From positions 1 through 64,000 of the forward strand of contig JAEOSU010000051.1 in the NCBI GenBank assembly GCA_016840165.1: 64,000 nucleotides of DNA, written 5' to 3'. Source of the stretch: Promethearchaeota archaeon. Lineage in GTDB: Archaea; Asgardarchaeota; Lokiarchaeia; Sigyniarchaeales; SOKP01. Below the pieces are notes generated by a model, which did not search any database, was not told the DNA's origin, and saw only the letters and a program-made list of their open reading frames with translations. The position numbers and the translations under genes are program-made. Shown one piece after another: positions 10,312 through 19,686 of this stretch (position 1 is the first letter of the stretch; every line of letters starts with the position of its first letter).

Positions 10312-11229
10312 TTATTCAATTACTGCATATGCATTTCCTAAAACGATATTTCGGTCTATTCGCACTTGAATTAAATAACGGTCATTAATTTTCCAACCTT
10401 CAGTAGTTAATATTTCTCCTGGATAAACTTCACTAGTAAATCGTGCTTTAAATTCTTTTAAGCTTTTTACCTCTCCATTGCAAACTCCATGAACAATTGC
10501 TCGTGTAGCAAAACCATATGTACATAATCCATGGAGGATAGGGTCCTTAAATCGTCCACTTCTACTGGCAAATTCGGGATCTATATGTAAGGGATTGAAA
10601 TCTCCATTAAGTCTGTACAATGCTGCTTGATTTTCTTGAGTTTTGTATGATATACTAAAATCTGGTTTTATTCCTTCAGGAGGTTTTAATGGATCTGTTT
10701 TTGGACCGGGATCACCCCCAAATCCTCCTCCTTTAAGATAAAAAAATACCCATTTTGTGTCAAACACATGATTGTTCTTTGTATCGAATCCTGAAACAAT
10801 CATATGAATGACAGCAGCTTTTCCTTTATCAAATATATTTTCAACTTCAGTCTTACAGACTATTTCTCCGGATGATGAAAAGGGTTGGTAAAGCTTAATT
10901 GCTTGTTCTCCATGAACAAAATGGGAAAAATCGATTTTACCAAGTCTATTGAGTTGAAGTCCAGCTCCTCCGACTATACAAGCAAAACTTGGGAAGACTT
11001 TTAACCCTTCAGGGTAATTTTCATATAAAAATTGTAATTCGTCAATCTTAGCACCGATCCCTAAAGCATAAAGTACCACGTCTTTCCAATCATATTTAAA
11101 AATAACTTCAGGAAATTTTTTTCCAATAATATCAAGATTTAATCCAGACATTAAACCATCACTTTTTGATTTGTTTTGAGTAATAATGATATTTCTTTTT
11201 TTAAATTTCCTTGAAGTTGAGGTTTTCAT
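10312..11229 (-). CDS. MaoC-like (hydratase 2, double hotdog) enoyl-CoA hydratase
   Basis: LYRLNGDFNPLHIDPEFASRSGRFKDPILHGLCTYGFATRAIV hydratase-2 motif. Confidence 0.88.
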   Translation of the reverse strand: MKTSTSRKFKKRNIIITQNKSKSDGLMSGLNLDIIGKKFPEVIFKYDWKDVVLYALGIGAKIDELQFLYENYPEGLKVFPSFACIVGGAGLQLNRLGKIDFSHFVHGEQAIKLYQPFSSSGEIVCKTEVENIFDKGKAAVIHMIVSGFDTKNNHVFDTKWVFFYLKGGGFGGDPGPKTDPLKPPEGIKPDFSISYKTQENQAALYRLNGDFNPLHIDPEFASRSGRFKDPILHGLCTYGFATRAIVHGVCNGEVKSLKEFKARFTSEVYPGEILTTEGWKINDRYLIQVRIDRNIVLGNAYAVIE

Positions 11230-11325
11230 TTTTCCAAAAGGGCACTCACTCCTTCGGAAACCCCTTTACTATGAGAATTAATAGCATATCCCATCTGCTC
11301 GACTTGTAATCTTTCATTACAAAAT
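11226..11325 (-). pseudogene. C-terminal remnant of an enoyl-CoA hydratase gene
   Basis: Reverse-strand reading ...NERLQVEQMGYAINSHSKGVSEGVSALLEK* resembles LGLQFEHLGYAINSQSKDVIEGVTAFLHK of the ECH at 30373-31197; no upstream ORF. Confidence 0.75.
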
Positions 11326-11361
11326 ATTTATCTTTTTTGTTTCAGATTTTAAATATATATT

Positions 11362-12423
11362 ATGATTTTTAATCAAGTAAAAAGAGCGATTGTAAAAAGC
11401 AGATTAAGCTTTATCTTTTTTGAAATTACAGCTGCATTTCTTTTAATTTTTATTATTATATCACTTGAATGGGTAATATTACCACTTCAATTAAATCCTG
11501 AGCTATTTGGAATGATTTTTTACATAATTAGGAGCCTAATCATCTTATTTGCGATACCAATTACGATAACAATTATTAATAAACTGATGGGACCATCTAA
11601 AAGTGTTAAAGGGAATGTATCAAAAATTTCAGCATATAAAAGTCATTTTAGGCTCTATCTAGTCTCAAAAAGCAATTTTAAATATCAATTATTATATGGT
11701 GTGTTATTATTGTTTTTGGTTTTTATTCCTTTAAATTTCTTTATATACCTTTTATCCCCTGAGATGCTATTATATCATGTTCTTTCTTTAGGATCGAATT
11801 TACAGGATTCATATCTTTTTATCAATAATTTTCTGACTTTTTTTGTTATTTCACTTGTAATACAGATTTCTAACGCAATCTCTCAAGAAACAATCTATCG
11901 AGGTTTTGTTAATAAGAGAGGAAGTCAACACTTTAATCCAATTTCAGCAGTATTAATCTCAGCGTACTTTTATGGTTTCTTAAGTTTATTATATTATCTG
12001 GACCCTATAAGTAGTATTTTTAGTTTTTGGTTTCCTTTAGTATGGTTTTTAGCATTATTTTTAATCGGATTAATTCTTTCATTAATAACGATAAGAAGAA
12101 AATGGCTTTTTCCTTCTATTTTTGCTAATGCGATTAATAGTATAATTATGATTAGCATCTTTTGGTTCTTTATTAATGGAGGGGAATATATAGAAATTCT
12201 AGTGTTAATTTATCTACCATTATTGATTGGAAGTATAATTTTATTTCTATGGCACTATAGGCGTATAAGGGAAAGCATCTCGATTGGTATTGCGATGCTT
12301 AAAAATTACTTCAAGCATAGTGACAATGACGATGAAAGGAATAATCATAAATATTTTCTTACTTTATTTGATATCATTGTTGGATTTTTGTTATTTCTAA
12401 TAGGATTATTAATCACTTTATAA
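11362..12423 (+). CDS. Multi-TM protein resembling CPBP (CAAX protease/bacteriocin-processing) family, active-site motifs degenerate
   Basis: SQETIYRGF resembles EExxxR; YFYGF and FANAIN in the positions of motifs 2 and 3. Confidence 0.5.
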   Translation: MIFNQVKRAIVKSRLSFIFFEITAAFLLIFIIISLEWVILPLQLNPELFGMIFYIIRSLIILFAIPITITIINKLMGPSKSVKGNVSKISAYKSHFRLYLVSKSNFKYQLLYGVLLLFLVFIPLNFFIYLLSPEMLLYHVLSLGSNLQDSYLFINNFLTFFVISLVIQISNAISQETIYRGFVNKRGSQHFNPISAVLISAYFYGFLSLLYYLDPISSIFSFWFPLVWFLALFLIGLILSLITIRRKWLFPSIFANAINSIIMISIFWFFINGGEYIEILVLIYLPLLIGSIILFLWHYRRIRESISIGIAMLKNYFKHSDNDDERNNHKYFLTLFDIIVGFLLFLIGLLITL

Positions 12424-12457
12424 TTTCTTTAACCAGAAAAATTAAAATTGGTATTCA

Positions 12458-13492
12458 ATGTTCCAAACAGATAAAACTCGCTTTAAATTTAAAACATACA
12501 AATCTGATGCGGCTCCCTTTTTCTTTTTTATTGATATATTTCCTCTTGATCTTAAAATTTTTGATAATCCTCACCTATTAGCTTTAGCTAAACATATTAG
12601 AACTAATCCAGTTATGCCTATACCAATGAGAGTTGATCGTGTTTTTAACGGAGATGGTTCGATAATTATTCGCCCTAATTCTCCAGTTTCATTTCCCCTG
12701 AATGAATCAATTTTAGCTATCATTAATCCGATACCTTTTATCCAACTGGGAATTGAAAATTTGCTTTTTTTCACAGAAATTCGCTCTCAACAGCGACTAT
12801 TGCGCTCCCTTAAGGAACAAAAAGCTAAAGAATGGTGGGAAAACACAAGGTATCTTTATGGTAATCTATATCAGTTGGAAGAGGATTTTTCAGCTTTTTT
12901 AAAAGCATATATATATACGATTATAAAAGCAGAAATCAATGAAGAGGATATAACAGGAGCAGCAATAGAATATTGTGAAATTGTTAATAATATTTGCGAA
13001 GAAAAAATGCTAAAGAATAAGATTTTTGTTGAGAAAAAAGATATTCAAGAAACCGTAAAACTATATCGAGTAAAAACAACTAAAAGGAGAAAAAAATTAA
13101 ATGTAGCTAAACAAATCGAATATCACCCAGAACTCATCGATATTGAAATATTTAATTTTTCTGAAAAAGGTTTTCCAAGAAAAGAGAATTTTAAAAATAA
13201 TTCTCATAGAAGTTATGATAGTAGTATAATGAAGTATATTCCATTGTTATTATATGATGATTTACAGGAATGTATGCTACAAAATCTAACTATCCTTGAA
13301 AAGAATGAAATTGAGCTATTAAATCCTTCTTTTCTCTTGGAAAATAATGTGATCATGCTATTAAGTTCAGAAAAGTTAGAAAATAACAATTTAAACAGAT
13401 TTAATTGGTTATCCGATTTAAGTGAAGTAAATACGGAAGGAATTTTAAATTCCATAACTCAAATAATATTTCCTAAAAATAATGCTATTTGA
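12458..13492 (+). CDS. Hypothetical protein
   Basis: Long ORF with good spacing after the upstream gene; no recognisable family. Confidence 0.6.
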   Translation: MFQTDKTRFKFKTYKSDAAPFFFFIDIFPLDLKIFDNPHLLALAKHIRTNPVMPIPMRVDRVFNGDGSIIIRPNSPVSFPLNESILAIINPIPFIQLGIENLLFFTEIRSQQRLLRSLKEQKAKEWWENTRYLYGNLYQLEEDFSAFLKAYIYTIIKAEINEEDITGAAIEYCEIVNNICEEKMLKNKIFVEKKDIQETVKLYRVKTTKRRKKLNVAKQIEYHPELIDIEIFNFSEKGFPRKENFKNNSHRSYDSSIMKYIPLLLYDDLQECMLQNLTILEKNEIELLNPSFLLENNVIMLLSSEKLENNNLNRFNWLSDLSEVNTEGILNSITQIIFPKNNAI

Positions 13493-13788
13493 TGCTCTTT
13501 TCAACAATAAGAGAACAATCAAGATATATCTGAATGTCCTAAATATGGCATTTACTCTAAAGATATCAAAAATTGCTCCAAGAACGAATTGAAGCAATCT
13601 AGCGTGAAGGAAATTATGAATATTACCAATTGGTTGATAATATTATAGAAGGTATAATAAACACTTTAGACTACAAATCTAAACTAGATGAGTTCGAATC
13701 AGTCGATATTTTTGCTGATTTTGTTAATATGATAATCATATTAAGTATTGTATGTGTAAATAATAAAAAATTTTGTACTGTTTTTTGA
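13493..13788 (+). pseudogene. Probable decayed coding region of unknown family
   Basis: Frame reads ...YQKLLQERIEAI*REGNYEYYQLVDNIIEGIINTLDYKSKLDEFESVDIFADFVNMIIILSIV... with an internal TAG; protein-like text upstream in another frame. Confidence 0.45.
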
Positions 13789-13803
13789 AGCTTTTTAATT
13801 TAT

Positions 13804-13872
13804 GAAAAGTTTAAATACTCTCGAATCGTATTAAATTCTAAGTATGTTTAATTCATACTGTATATTTAAAAA
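13804..13872 (+). promoter_or_regulatory. Promoter (TATA-like AAAGTTTAAATA) with downstream GTATG-N7-CATAC palindrome at 13842-13858
   Basis: Near-identical gapless copy upstream of the M24 peptidase (17617-17690, minus strand). Confidence 0.7.
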
Positions 13873-13887
13873 ATTTAATAACAAACA

Positions 13888-16038
13888 TTGGAAAGAATAA
13901 TAATGAGAAAATTTACAAAAATTTTAGTCTTGATTTTGCTCTTTAGTTCTTTTTCTCTACCGTTTATCCCAGTTATGGGAGAACCTGAATCCGCTCAAGC
14001 TGACAAAGTAGTCTTTAGGTATGGTGTCCAAATAACTCCCGCAGGCGGAGATTGGGATCCAGTGATTCGCCGTGCATCTAACGCTGATGTGGCTCGTATG
14101 TGTTCTCTGGAGGGTTTTGTAAGATATCCTGCTAATTGGAATGGAAATTACTCTCAATTAGAACCAATGCTCGCAACCGATGTGGAATTCGAATATTGGC
14201 CAGAAGAACAAAATTCAAAAGGATTTGTTAATGGAGGTGGTATTAAGGCGGTTAATTTAACGTTGCGAGAGAATGTAACCTTCCATGATGGCTCAGAATG
14301 GAACGCTACGGTGGCAAAGTGGAATCTGGATCGAATAATCATAGTTTCGGGTAATTTAACAGGAAATGGTGATACACGTTATTATTATGATTTTTGGGAA
14401 GAAGCGAGTGATTATGTAGATTTTTATACTCCAAGTTGGAACATGTCATCTTATATCGGCGAAATGCCTTCCTATAATGGCATTGTTGCAACTAATTCTT
14501 TACTAAACGGGACTTTTCCTAAATATAAGAATGTAACCATCCTAGAATCCGGAGGGCCTAATGGAGGGGGAAAAATCAGAATTAACTATAATGATTGGGC
14601 TTCTCTTTCAGTCTGGGAGCTTTTAGCAACTAATCCTCAACATTATATCTTGATGATATCGATGGAGGCTTATGCGGACTATTGGGATAAAGCAATTTAT
14701 GGTTTTGGAGAAAATCCCTCCTTTCCTCAGGATGAGACCTTCCAACACTTGGTTGGAACGGGACCATATATATTTGATCATTGGGATGCAGTCGCACAGG
14801 ATGGCAAAATGGTAAAAAACGAGAATTATTGGAATAAAGACGCTCTTGAAAGTGTCGGTTGGTTTGGGATTGATGAAATACAATTTGTGTTATTTACCGC
14901 CGATGCAGATGGTACGCAAGCACGTAATTTAGCTATGAAAACTGGTGCAATAGATATTTCTGAAGATACCACTGGATTTAATTTTGTTTACAGTGAAGTT
15001 ATGGCACAAGCTGATATTACCTATTATGAAAACCCCATTGGAGATTACCCATTCATAACTGTATTGAATTGTATTAATGATACAGAATGGAAAACTAATT
15101 ACGATGCTGGAGACCCGTATGTCCCCTACCAACCCAATGGAATCCCGCGTTTACTTCGGAAAGCAATCTCATACGCATTCGACTATGAAGGATTTATACA
15201 GACAGCTTATAGCGGACGGGCGACGCGTATGAAGAGTTATCTTGGCAACAATAACACCTATGCTAATTATGATATTGCTATGCCATATTTAAATCTTACA
15301 ATCGCACGAGAAGCTATACTTGCTCAATATCCAACTGAATGTGCTGCAAGAAGCTTAAATGAAACTAGTACCGATCAAGATTGGCAATATGTTGCAAACA
15401 ACAATCCCATATTTACGGTTGATTTCTATTGGGATACAACTTCAGTTCAGCAGGTTCTTGAGGATTATATGGGTACTGCTCTTCATAATATTGGAATGGC
15501 TTATTATGATGATACCTCTCATGAATTAGCTTCTGTATGGATACAAATCTTGTATGTTCCTGGAGGAGCATTTAGTGCACAAGTATGGCCATCGACTTTT
15601 GCCATAGCACCGAATGATATAGGTCACGCACACATTAATGCCTATTTCAAGTATCCAGGTCCATATAATCCAGCTTGGAATTTAGCTTTCAATTATCTTG
15701 ATAATGTCACTGACTGGATAGATCAAATCTATTTTTCAAACCGTACTATAAGACAAGAATGCTATGATAACATTGGATTAACATTACAAAATTACCAATA
15801 CCCATGGATGTGGATATGCCAAGGTGATTGGGGATGGGTTTATAGGAGAGAATGGGAAGTACGTGAGTTCGAATTCTATATTGGAATGCCAAGGATTGTT
15901 GGAGATCTTACACATATTAGATACGTAGGATGGGAACCACCACTTCAGATACCCGGATTTCCGGTATACGTCATGTTGTCTGTTTCTCTTGCTACATCTG
16001 TTGGACTTATTTACGTAATGATGAGAAAGAGAAAGTAA
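13888..16038 (+). CDS. ABC transporter substrate-binding protein, family 5 (oligopeptide/dipeptide), membrane anchored
   Basis: N-terminal signal, LTLRENVTFHDGSEWNATVAKWNLDR, GTGPYIFDHW; C-terminal TM and basic tail. Confidence 0.92.
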   Translation: MERIIMRKFTKILVLILLFSSFSLPFIPVMGEPESAQADKVVFRYGVQITPAGGDWDPVIRRASNADVARMCSLEGFVRYPANWNGNYSQLEPMLATDVEFEYWPEEQNSKGFVNGGGIKAVNLTLRENVTFHDGSEWNATVAKWNLDRIIIVSGNLTGNGDTRYYYDFWEEASDYVDFYTPSWNMSSYIGEMPSYNGIVATNSLLNGTFPKYKNVTILESGGPNGGGKIRINYNDWASLSVWELLATNPQHYILMISMEAYADYWDKAIYGFGENPSFPQDETFQHLVGTGPYIFDHWDAVAQDGKMVKNENYWNKDALESVGWFGIDEIQFVLFTADADGTQARNLAMKTGAIDISEDTTGFNFVYSEVMAQADITYYENPIGDYPFITVLNCINDTEWKTNYDAGDPYVPYQPNGIPRLLRKAISYAFDYEGFIQTAYSGRATRMKSYLGNNNTYANYDIAMPYLNLTIAREAILAQYPTECAARSLNETSTDQDWQYVANNNPIFTVDFYWDTTSVQQVLEDYMGTALHNIGMAYYDDTSHELASVWIQILYVPGGAFSAQVWPSTFAIAPNDIGHAHINAYFKYPGPYNPAWNLAFNYLDNVTDWIDQIYFSNRTIRQECYDNIGLTLQNYQYPWMWICQGDWGWVYRREWEVREFEFYIGMPRIVGDLTHIRYVGWEPPLQIPGFPVYVMLSVSLATSVGLIYVMMRKRK

Positions 16039-16304
16039 AAAATATCAAAATTAAACAAATTTTTTTCTTTTTATTTTATAATATAACAATTGTTTTTTCT
16101 AATAATAGTGAGATAATTCCTTTTTAAGCTAAGCGCAAAATTACTATTATTATAGAAACTTTAAACTAGTTTATTAATAGATTTTTTTAAAAAAAAGAAT
16201 CCTGCATTCAGATGAAAATGTTGTCTACACATTCAACTGAATTTTAACAGGATGAATCTTATCATTGAAATTACCACATAGGATGAATGTTATTTTTACT
16301 CTCT

Positions 16305-17558
16305 CTAAATGGGAACTATACGTATTTCATTGACAGGATATTTATTAAAATTTTCATAACCATTTTGGGTAAAGACACCGGAGGAACCTACCCAAAGACC
16401 TTTTTTCGTATTAGGAATCCTAACCCATATATGTAAAGTAACCGTGTGACCTGGTTTAAACTCGAAATCATGAAACATTTGTGCATATGGTGTGGATTGA
16501 TTACCTGGTGCACAACCTACTAATGGTGGTTGCATCATAAAACACCAACCAGCTATTAGCAAACTCGGTACTTGCTCAAAGCCAGCATCATAAATTGGTT
16601 TAAGAAAATTATCAATATCTTTTCCTTTCATTCCAGGTTTTAGTTCGGAAACCATATTATCATGAACCGTAGCTGCAACATTGAACATTTTTTCATATTC
16701 AGGAGTTGGGTCACCAACAAACCAAGTTCCCCAGAGCTTTCCCCAGTAATTACCGTATCCCAAGCAAAACTCTGACATGAGCATATCTCCTACTCTCACT
16801 CGCTTACCTGTTGAATAAGGTGTAGGATAATAGTATTCGGGATCTTTCATTGAGAAAGAACTAACATGACCGAATGGAAATGTTCCATAATGACGAACAG
16901 CTGTCAAATTCATGGCTCGTTGCAAATCTTTGTGTTTAACTCCAGGACAAGTCAATTGAACAACCTCTTCTTGAGCAAGATCTGTTAAAGCCCCTGCACG
17001 CCTAAGAAGTGCGATTTCTTCTTCACTTTTAATAAGTTGAAGTGCTTGAAGCCATTGATTAGCGCTTACAATTTTCGCATCTGGAAAAGCTTTATCTAAA
17101 ATCTGCCGTTGCTCTGTGAATAATGTTATGTCACCAAATTGAGCTCCACCAGGGCCAACGAGGCCAATTGTTCCTCGTTCGTAACCTAAATCTTTGATTT
17201 TTTTAATTGCATTTGGAAAAGCATCTCCATCTTGTATATCTTTAATATAGGAAATTGTTCTTGCATTTACGCAATGGTAATCTAAATTAATAAACATTGT
17301 AGGTTCACCTTCTACGGGAACAGTAAGAAATGTTTCAAAAACATTTGCGAAACGGGTGAGATATTGAAGATGTATCTGACCAGGACTATTTCCTATACCG
17401 ACATGCCCATATACTAAAAGTACATCTATTCCTCTTTCCCTCATCTCCTTCCGGACATTTTTATGACGTTGAGCCATTTCTTTATCCGAAAAATATGGAA
17501 GAAAGTTATTATCAGCGGATTCATCTATTACATTATAAATATCTTTACTCATTTTCAT
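16305..17558 (-). CDS. M24 family metallopeptidase (Xaa-Pro aminopeptidase/dipeptidase-like)
   Basis: N-terminal creatinase-like domain and pita-bread-like C-terminal domain (LTCPGVKHKDLQRAMN, GDMLMSEFCLGYGNYWG, FKPGHTVTLHIWV). Confidence 0.8.
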   Translation of the reverse strand: MKMSKDIYNVIDESADNNFLPYFSDKEMAQRHKNVRKEMRERGIDVLLVYGHVGIGNSPGQIHLQYLTRFANVFETFLTVPVEGEPTMFINLDYHCVNARTISYIKDIQDGDAFPNAIKKIKDLGYERGTIGLVGPGGAQFGDITLFTEQRQILDKAFPDAKIVSANQWLQALQLIKSEEEIALLRRAGALTDLAQEEVVQLTCPGVKHKDLQRAMNLTAVRHYGTFPFGHVSSFSMKDPEYYYPTPYSTGKRVRVGDMLMSEFCLGYGNYWGKLWGTWFVGDPTPEYEKMFNVAATVHDNMVSELKPGMKGKDIDNFLKPIYDAGFEQVPSLLIAGWCFMMQPPLVGCAPGNQSTPYAQMFHDFEFKPGHTVTLHIWVRIPNTKKGLWVGSSGVFTQNGYENFNKYPVNEIRIVPI

Positions 17559-17616
17559 CTCTCTAATTAATTTTACTTATTTATGTTTTAACACTCTAAT
17601 TATAATAAAAATTTAT

Positions 17617-17690
17617 TTTAAATATACAGTATGCATTAAACATACATAGTTTATCATACGATGCAAGAATATTTAAACTTTTCATAATTA
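17617..17690 (-). promoter_or_regulatory. Promoter and GTATG-N7-CATAC palindrome (17629-17645) of the M24 peptidase gene
   Basis: Reverse complement aligns without gaps to 13800-13872. Confidence 0.7.
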
Positions 17691-17790
17691 TAAACAATAC
17701 AAAAAACCTTAGATCAACTTAGGGCAATTTAGCTTGTTGTTCTATATTCCACAATTAATTAACTTATTGAAATATTCTTTTACCAAGAAA

Positions 17791-19629
17791 TTATTGTTTC
17801 GGAGGATTTATACACCAAATATAATGACCTTCTTCGATCTTTATCTTATGAGGTAAATCAAATTCACATTCCTTAGTACGCACATCTGAAGAACAACGAG
17901 GGTGAAAGGCACATCCTGTAGGTGGGGCTATAAGACTTGGAACTTCACCACGAATAATAAACTTTATATCCCGATTTTTCATATCAACTTCAGATCTTGA
18001 TGCTAACAATGCTTGGGTGTAAGGATGGGAAGGTTTTGAAAAAACTTGATTAGTATCCCCAATTTCGACAATTTGACCAAGATACATCACTGCAATTCGA
18101 TCAGCAATATGATTTACTGCAGCTAAATTGTGAGTAATAAATAAATAACCATAACCATAATTTTTTTGTAATTTTTTAAGTAGGTTTAGGATTTGTGCTT
18201 GCACTGATACATCAAGAGCAGATGTTGGTTCGTCAAGAATTATTAGTTCTGGATTGGTTGCAAGCGCTCGAGCAATAACAATTCTTTGCTTTTGACCTCC
18301 TGAAAATTCGTGTGGATAACGATCCATGTGTTCTCGCTTCAATGCGACCTCTTTCATTAATTCTAAAACCTTTTTTCTTAGTTCATCTTTTTTTTTAATA
18401 CCTAATAGGTTTTTAAGAGGTTCAGCAATGATATCAAACACCTTTAAGCGAGGATTTAAGGATGCATCTGGATCCTGATAGACGATCTGGATTTTTTGCC
18501 TAATAAAACTTGAATAAGGAATAGAAAGAGGTTTGTCATGAAAGAGAACATCTCCATTATTTTTTTCTACTAATCCTAAAATTCCAAGAGCAGCTGTTGT
18601 TTTTCCGCAACCACTTTCTCCCACTAATCCAAGGGTCTCACCTGTCTTAATTTCGAAAGATATACTGTTAACTGCTTTAATGACACCTATTTGTCTTCTA
18701 AATATTCCACCAATAAGAGGATAAAAAACTTTGAAATCTTTAACATTTAATAAGTTTTTACCTGGCTCTAATTTAATAAGTTCTCGAATTTCACCTAAAT
18801 GTATTCTTTTTATAAAGATATATTTCAAGATAACACTAATTACAACCGAAAATGTACCAGCGAAAAGAAATTGTATCTCTATAGAATAGGGCAGGAAAAA
18901 AGCGGTTATTGAACTTATAATTGAAGCCGTTGAGTAAAGATTTCTTTTATTTGTTAGTAATTGCGAACGAACCCCCAAATTGAAAATTAAAAGCGAAATA
19001 AGAAAACTAACAAGGAACAACGAAATAAACCACTCAATAAGAAGATCAACTGTTAATCCTATTATGAGTATAAAAAACAATTGAGAAATAGGATCACTGA
19101 AATAACTAATACTTATGAAGATTATTATTAATATTGGAAAAATGATAATCGGTAAGTCGTAGAAGATAAATAGTAAAATAGAAAATACTCTTTTTTCTTT
19201 CTTTCGAACAATAGTTTTATAATCTTTTGCAAATAATCCTGCAATTAATGCTATAATTGGAGAAAAAAATAAAAGTTGACCACTTATCGGTATAGATTGT
19301 TCGGCGTAAACCAAGATGCCGCTCAATAAAATAAAGAAAAAACTAGAGAGTATCAAAATAATTATTATCTTCTTAATACTTTTGGATCTTCTGGTAATAC
19401 CTTTATTTTTAATATGTCGATACAACAAAAATAGAATGGTGACTTGGAAAAAAAGCGCATAAGCAATACACAATACTGAAAAATACAACCCTGCAAGATT
19501 ATTTTGCTCTAAAATGGAAATCATTAAAGGAGTTATTCCAATAGATATTCCAAAAATTATGAAACTTAACCCCAGAACACAAATTCCGAAACATATCCAA
19601 TTAATTATGTCTTTTCTTGAATCATTCAT
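17791..19629 (-). CDS. Oligopeptide ABC transporter ATP-binding protein (OppF/DppF-like) with N-terminal multi-TM extension
   Basis: GESGCGKTT, ELIILDEPTSALDVSVQAQIL, C-terminal oligopeptide_DPP motif; about 285 aa hydrophobic N-terminus. Confidence 0.9.
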   Translation of the reverse strand: MNDSRKDIINWICFGICVLGLSFIIFGISIGITPLMISILEQNNLAGLYFSVLCIAYALFFQVTILFLLYRHIKNKGITRRSKSIKKIIIILILSSFFFILLSGILVYAEQSIPISGQLLFFSPIIALIAGLFAKDYKTIVRKKEKRVFSILLFIFYDLPIIIFPILIIIFISISYFSDPISQLFFILIIGLTVDLLIEWFISLFLVSFLISLLIFNLGVRSQLLTNKRNLYSTASIISSITAFFLPYSIEIQFLFAGTFSVVISVILKYIFIKRIHLGEIRELIKLEPGKNLLNVKDFKVFYPLIGGIFRRQIGVIKAVNSISFEIKTGETLGLVGESGCGKTTAALGILGLVEKNNGDVLFHDKPLSIPYSSFIRQKIQIVYQDPDASLNPRLKVFDIIAEPLKNLLGIKKKDELRKKVLELMKEVALKREHMDRYPHEFSGGQKQRIVIARALATNPELIILDEPTSALDVSVQAQILNLLKKLQKNYGYGYLFITHNLAAVNHIADRIAVMYLGQIVEIGDTNQVFSKPSHPYTQALLASRSEVDMKNRDIKFIIRGEVPSLIAPPTGCAFHPRCSSDVRTKECEFDLPHKIKIEEGHYIWCINPPKQ

Positions 19630-19686
19630 TTTCTATTCACTTACCTAGTTTTGCTTTTAAATCTTTTAAGGAATGAATCTCTCGTT

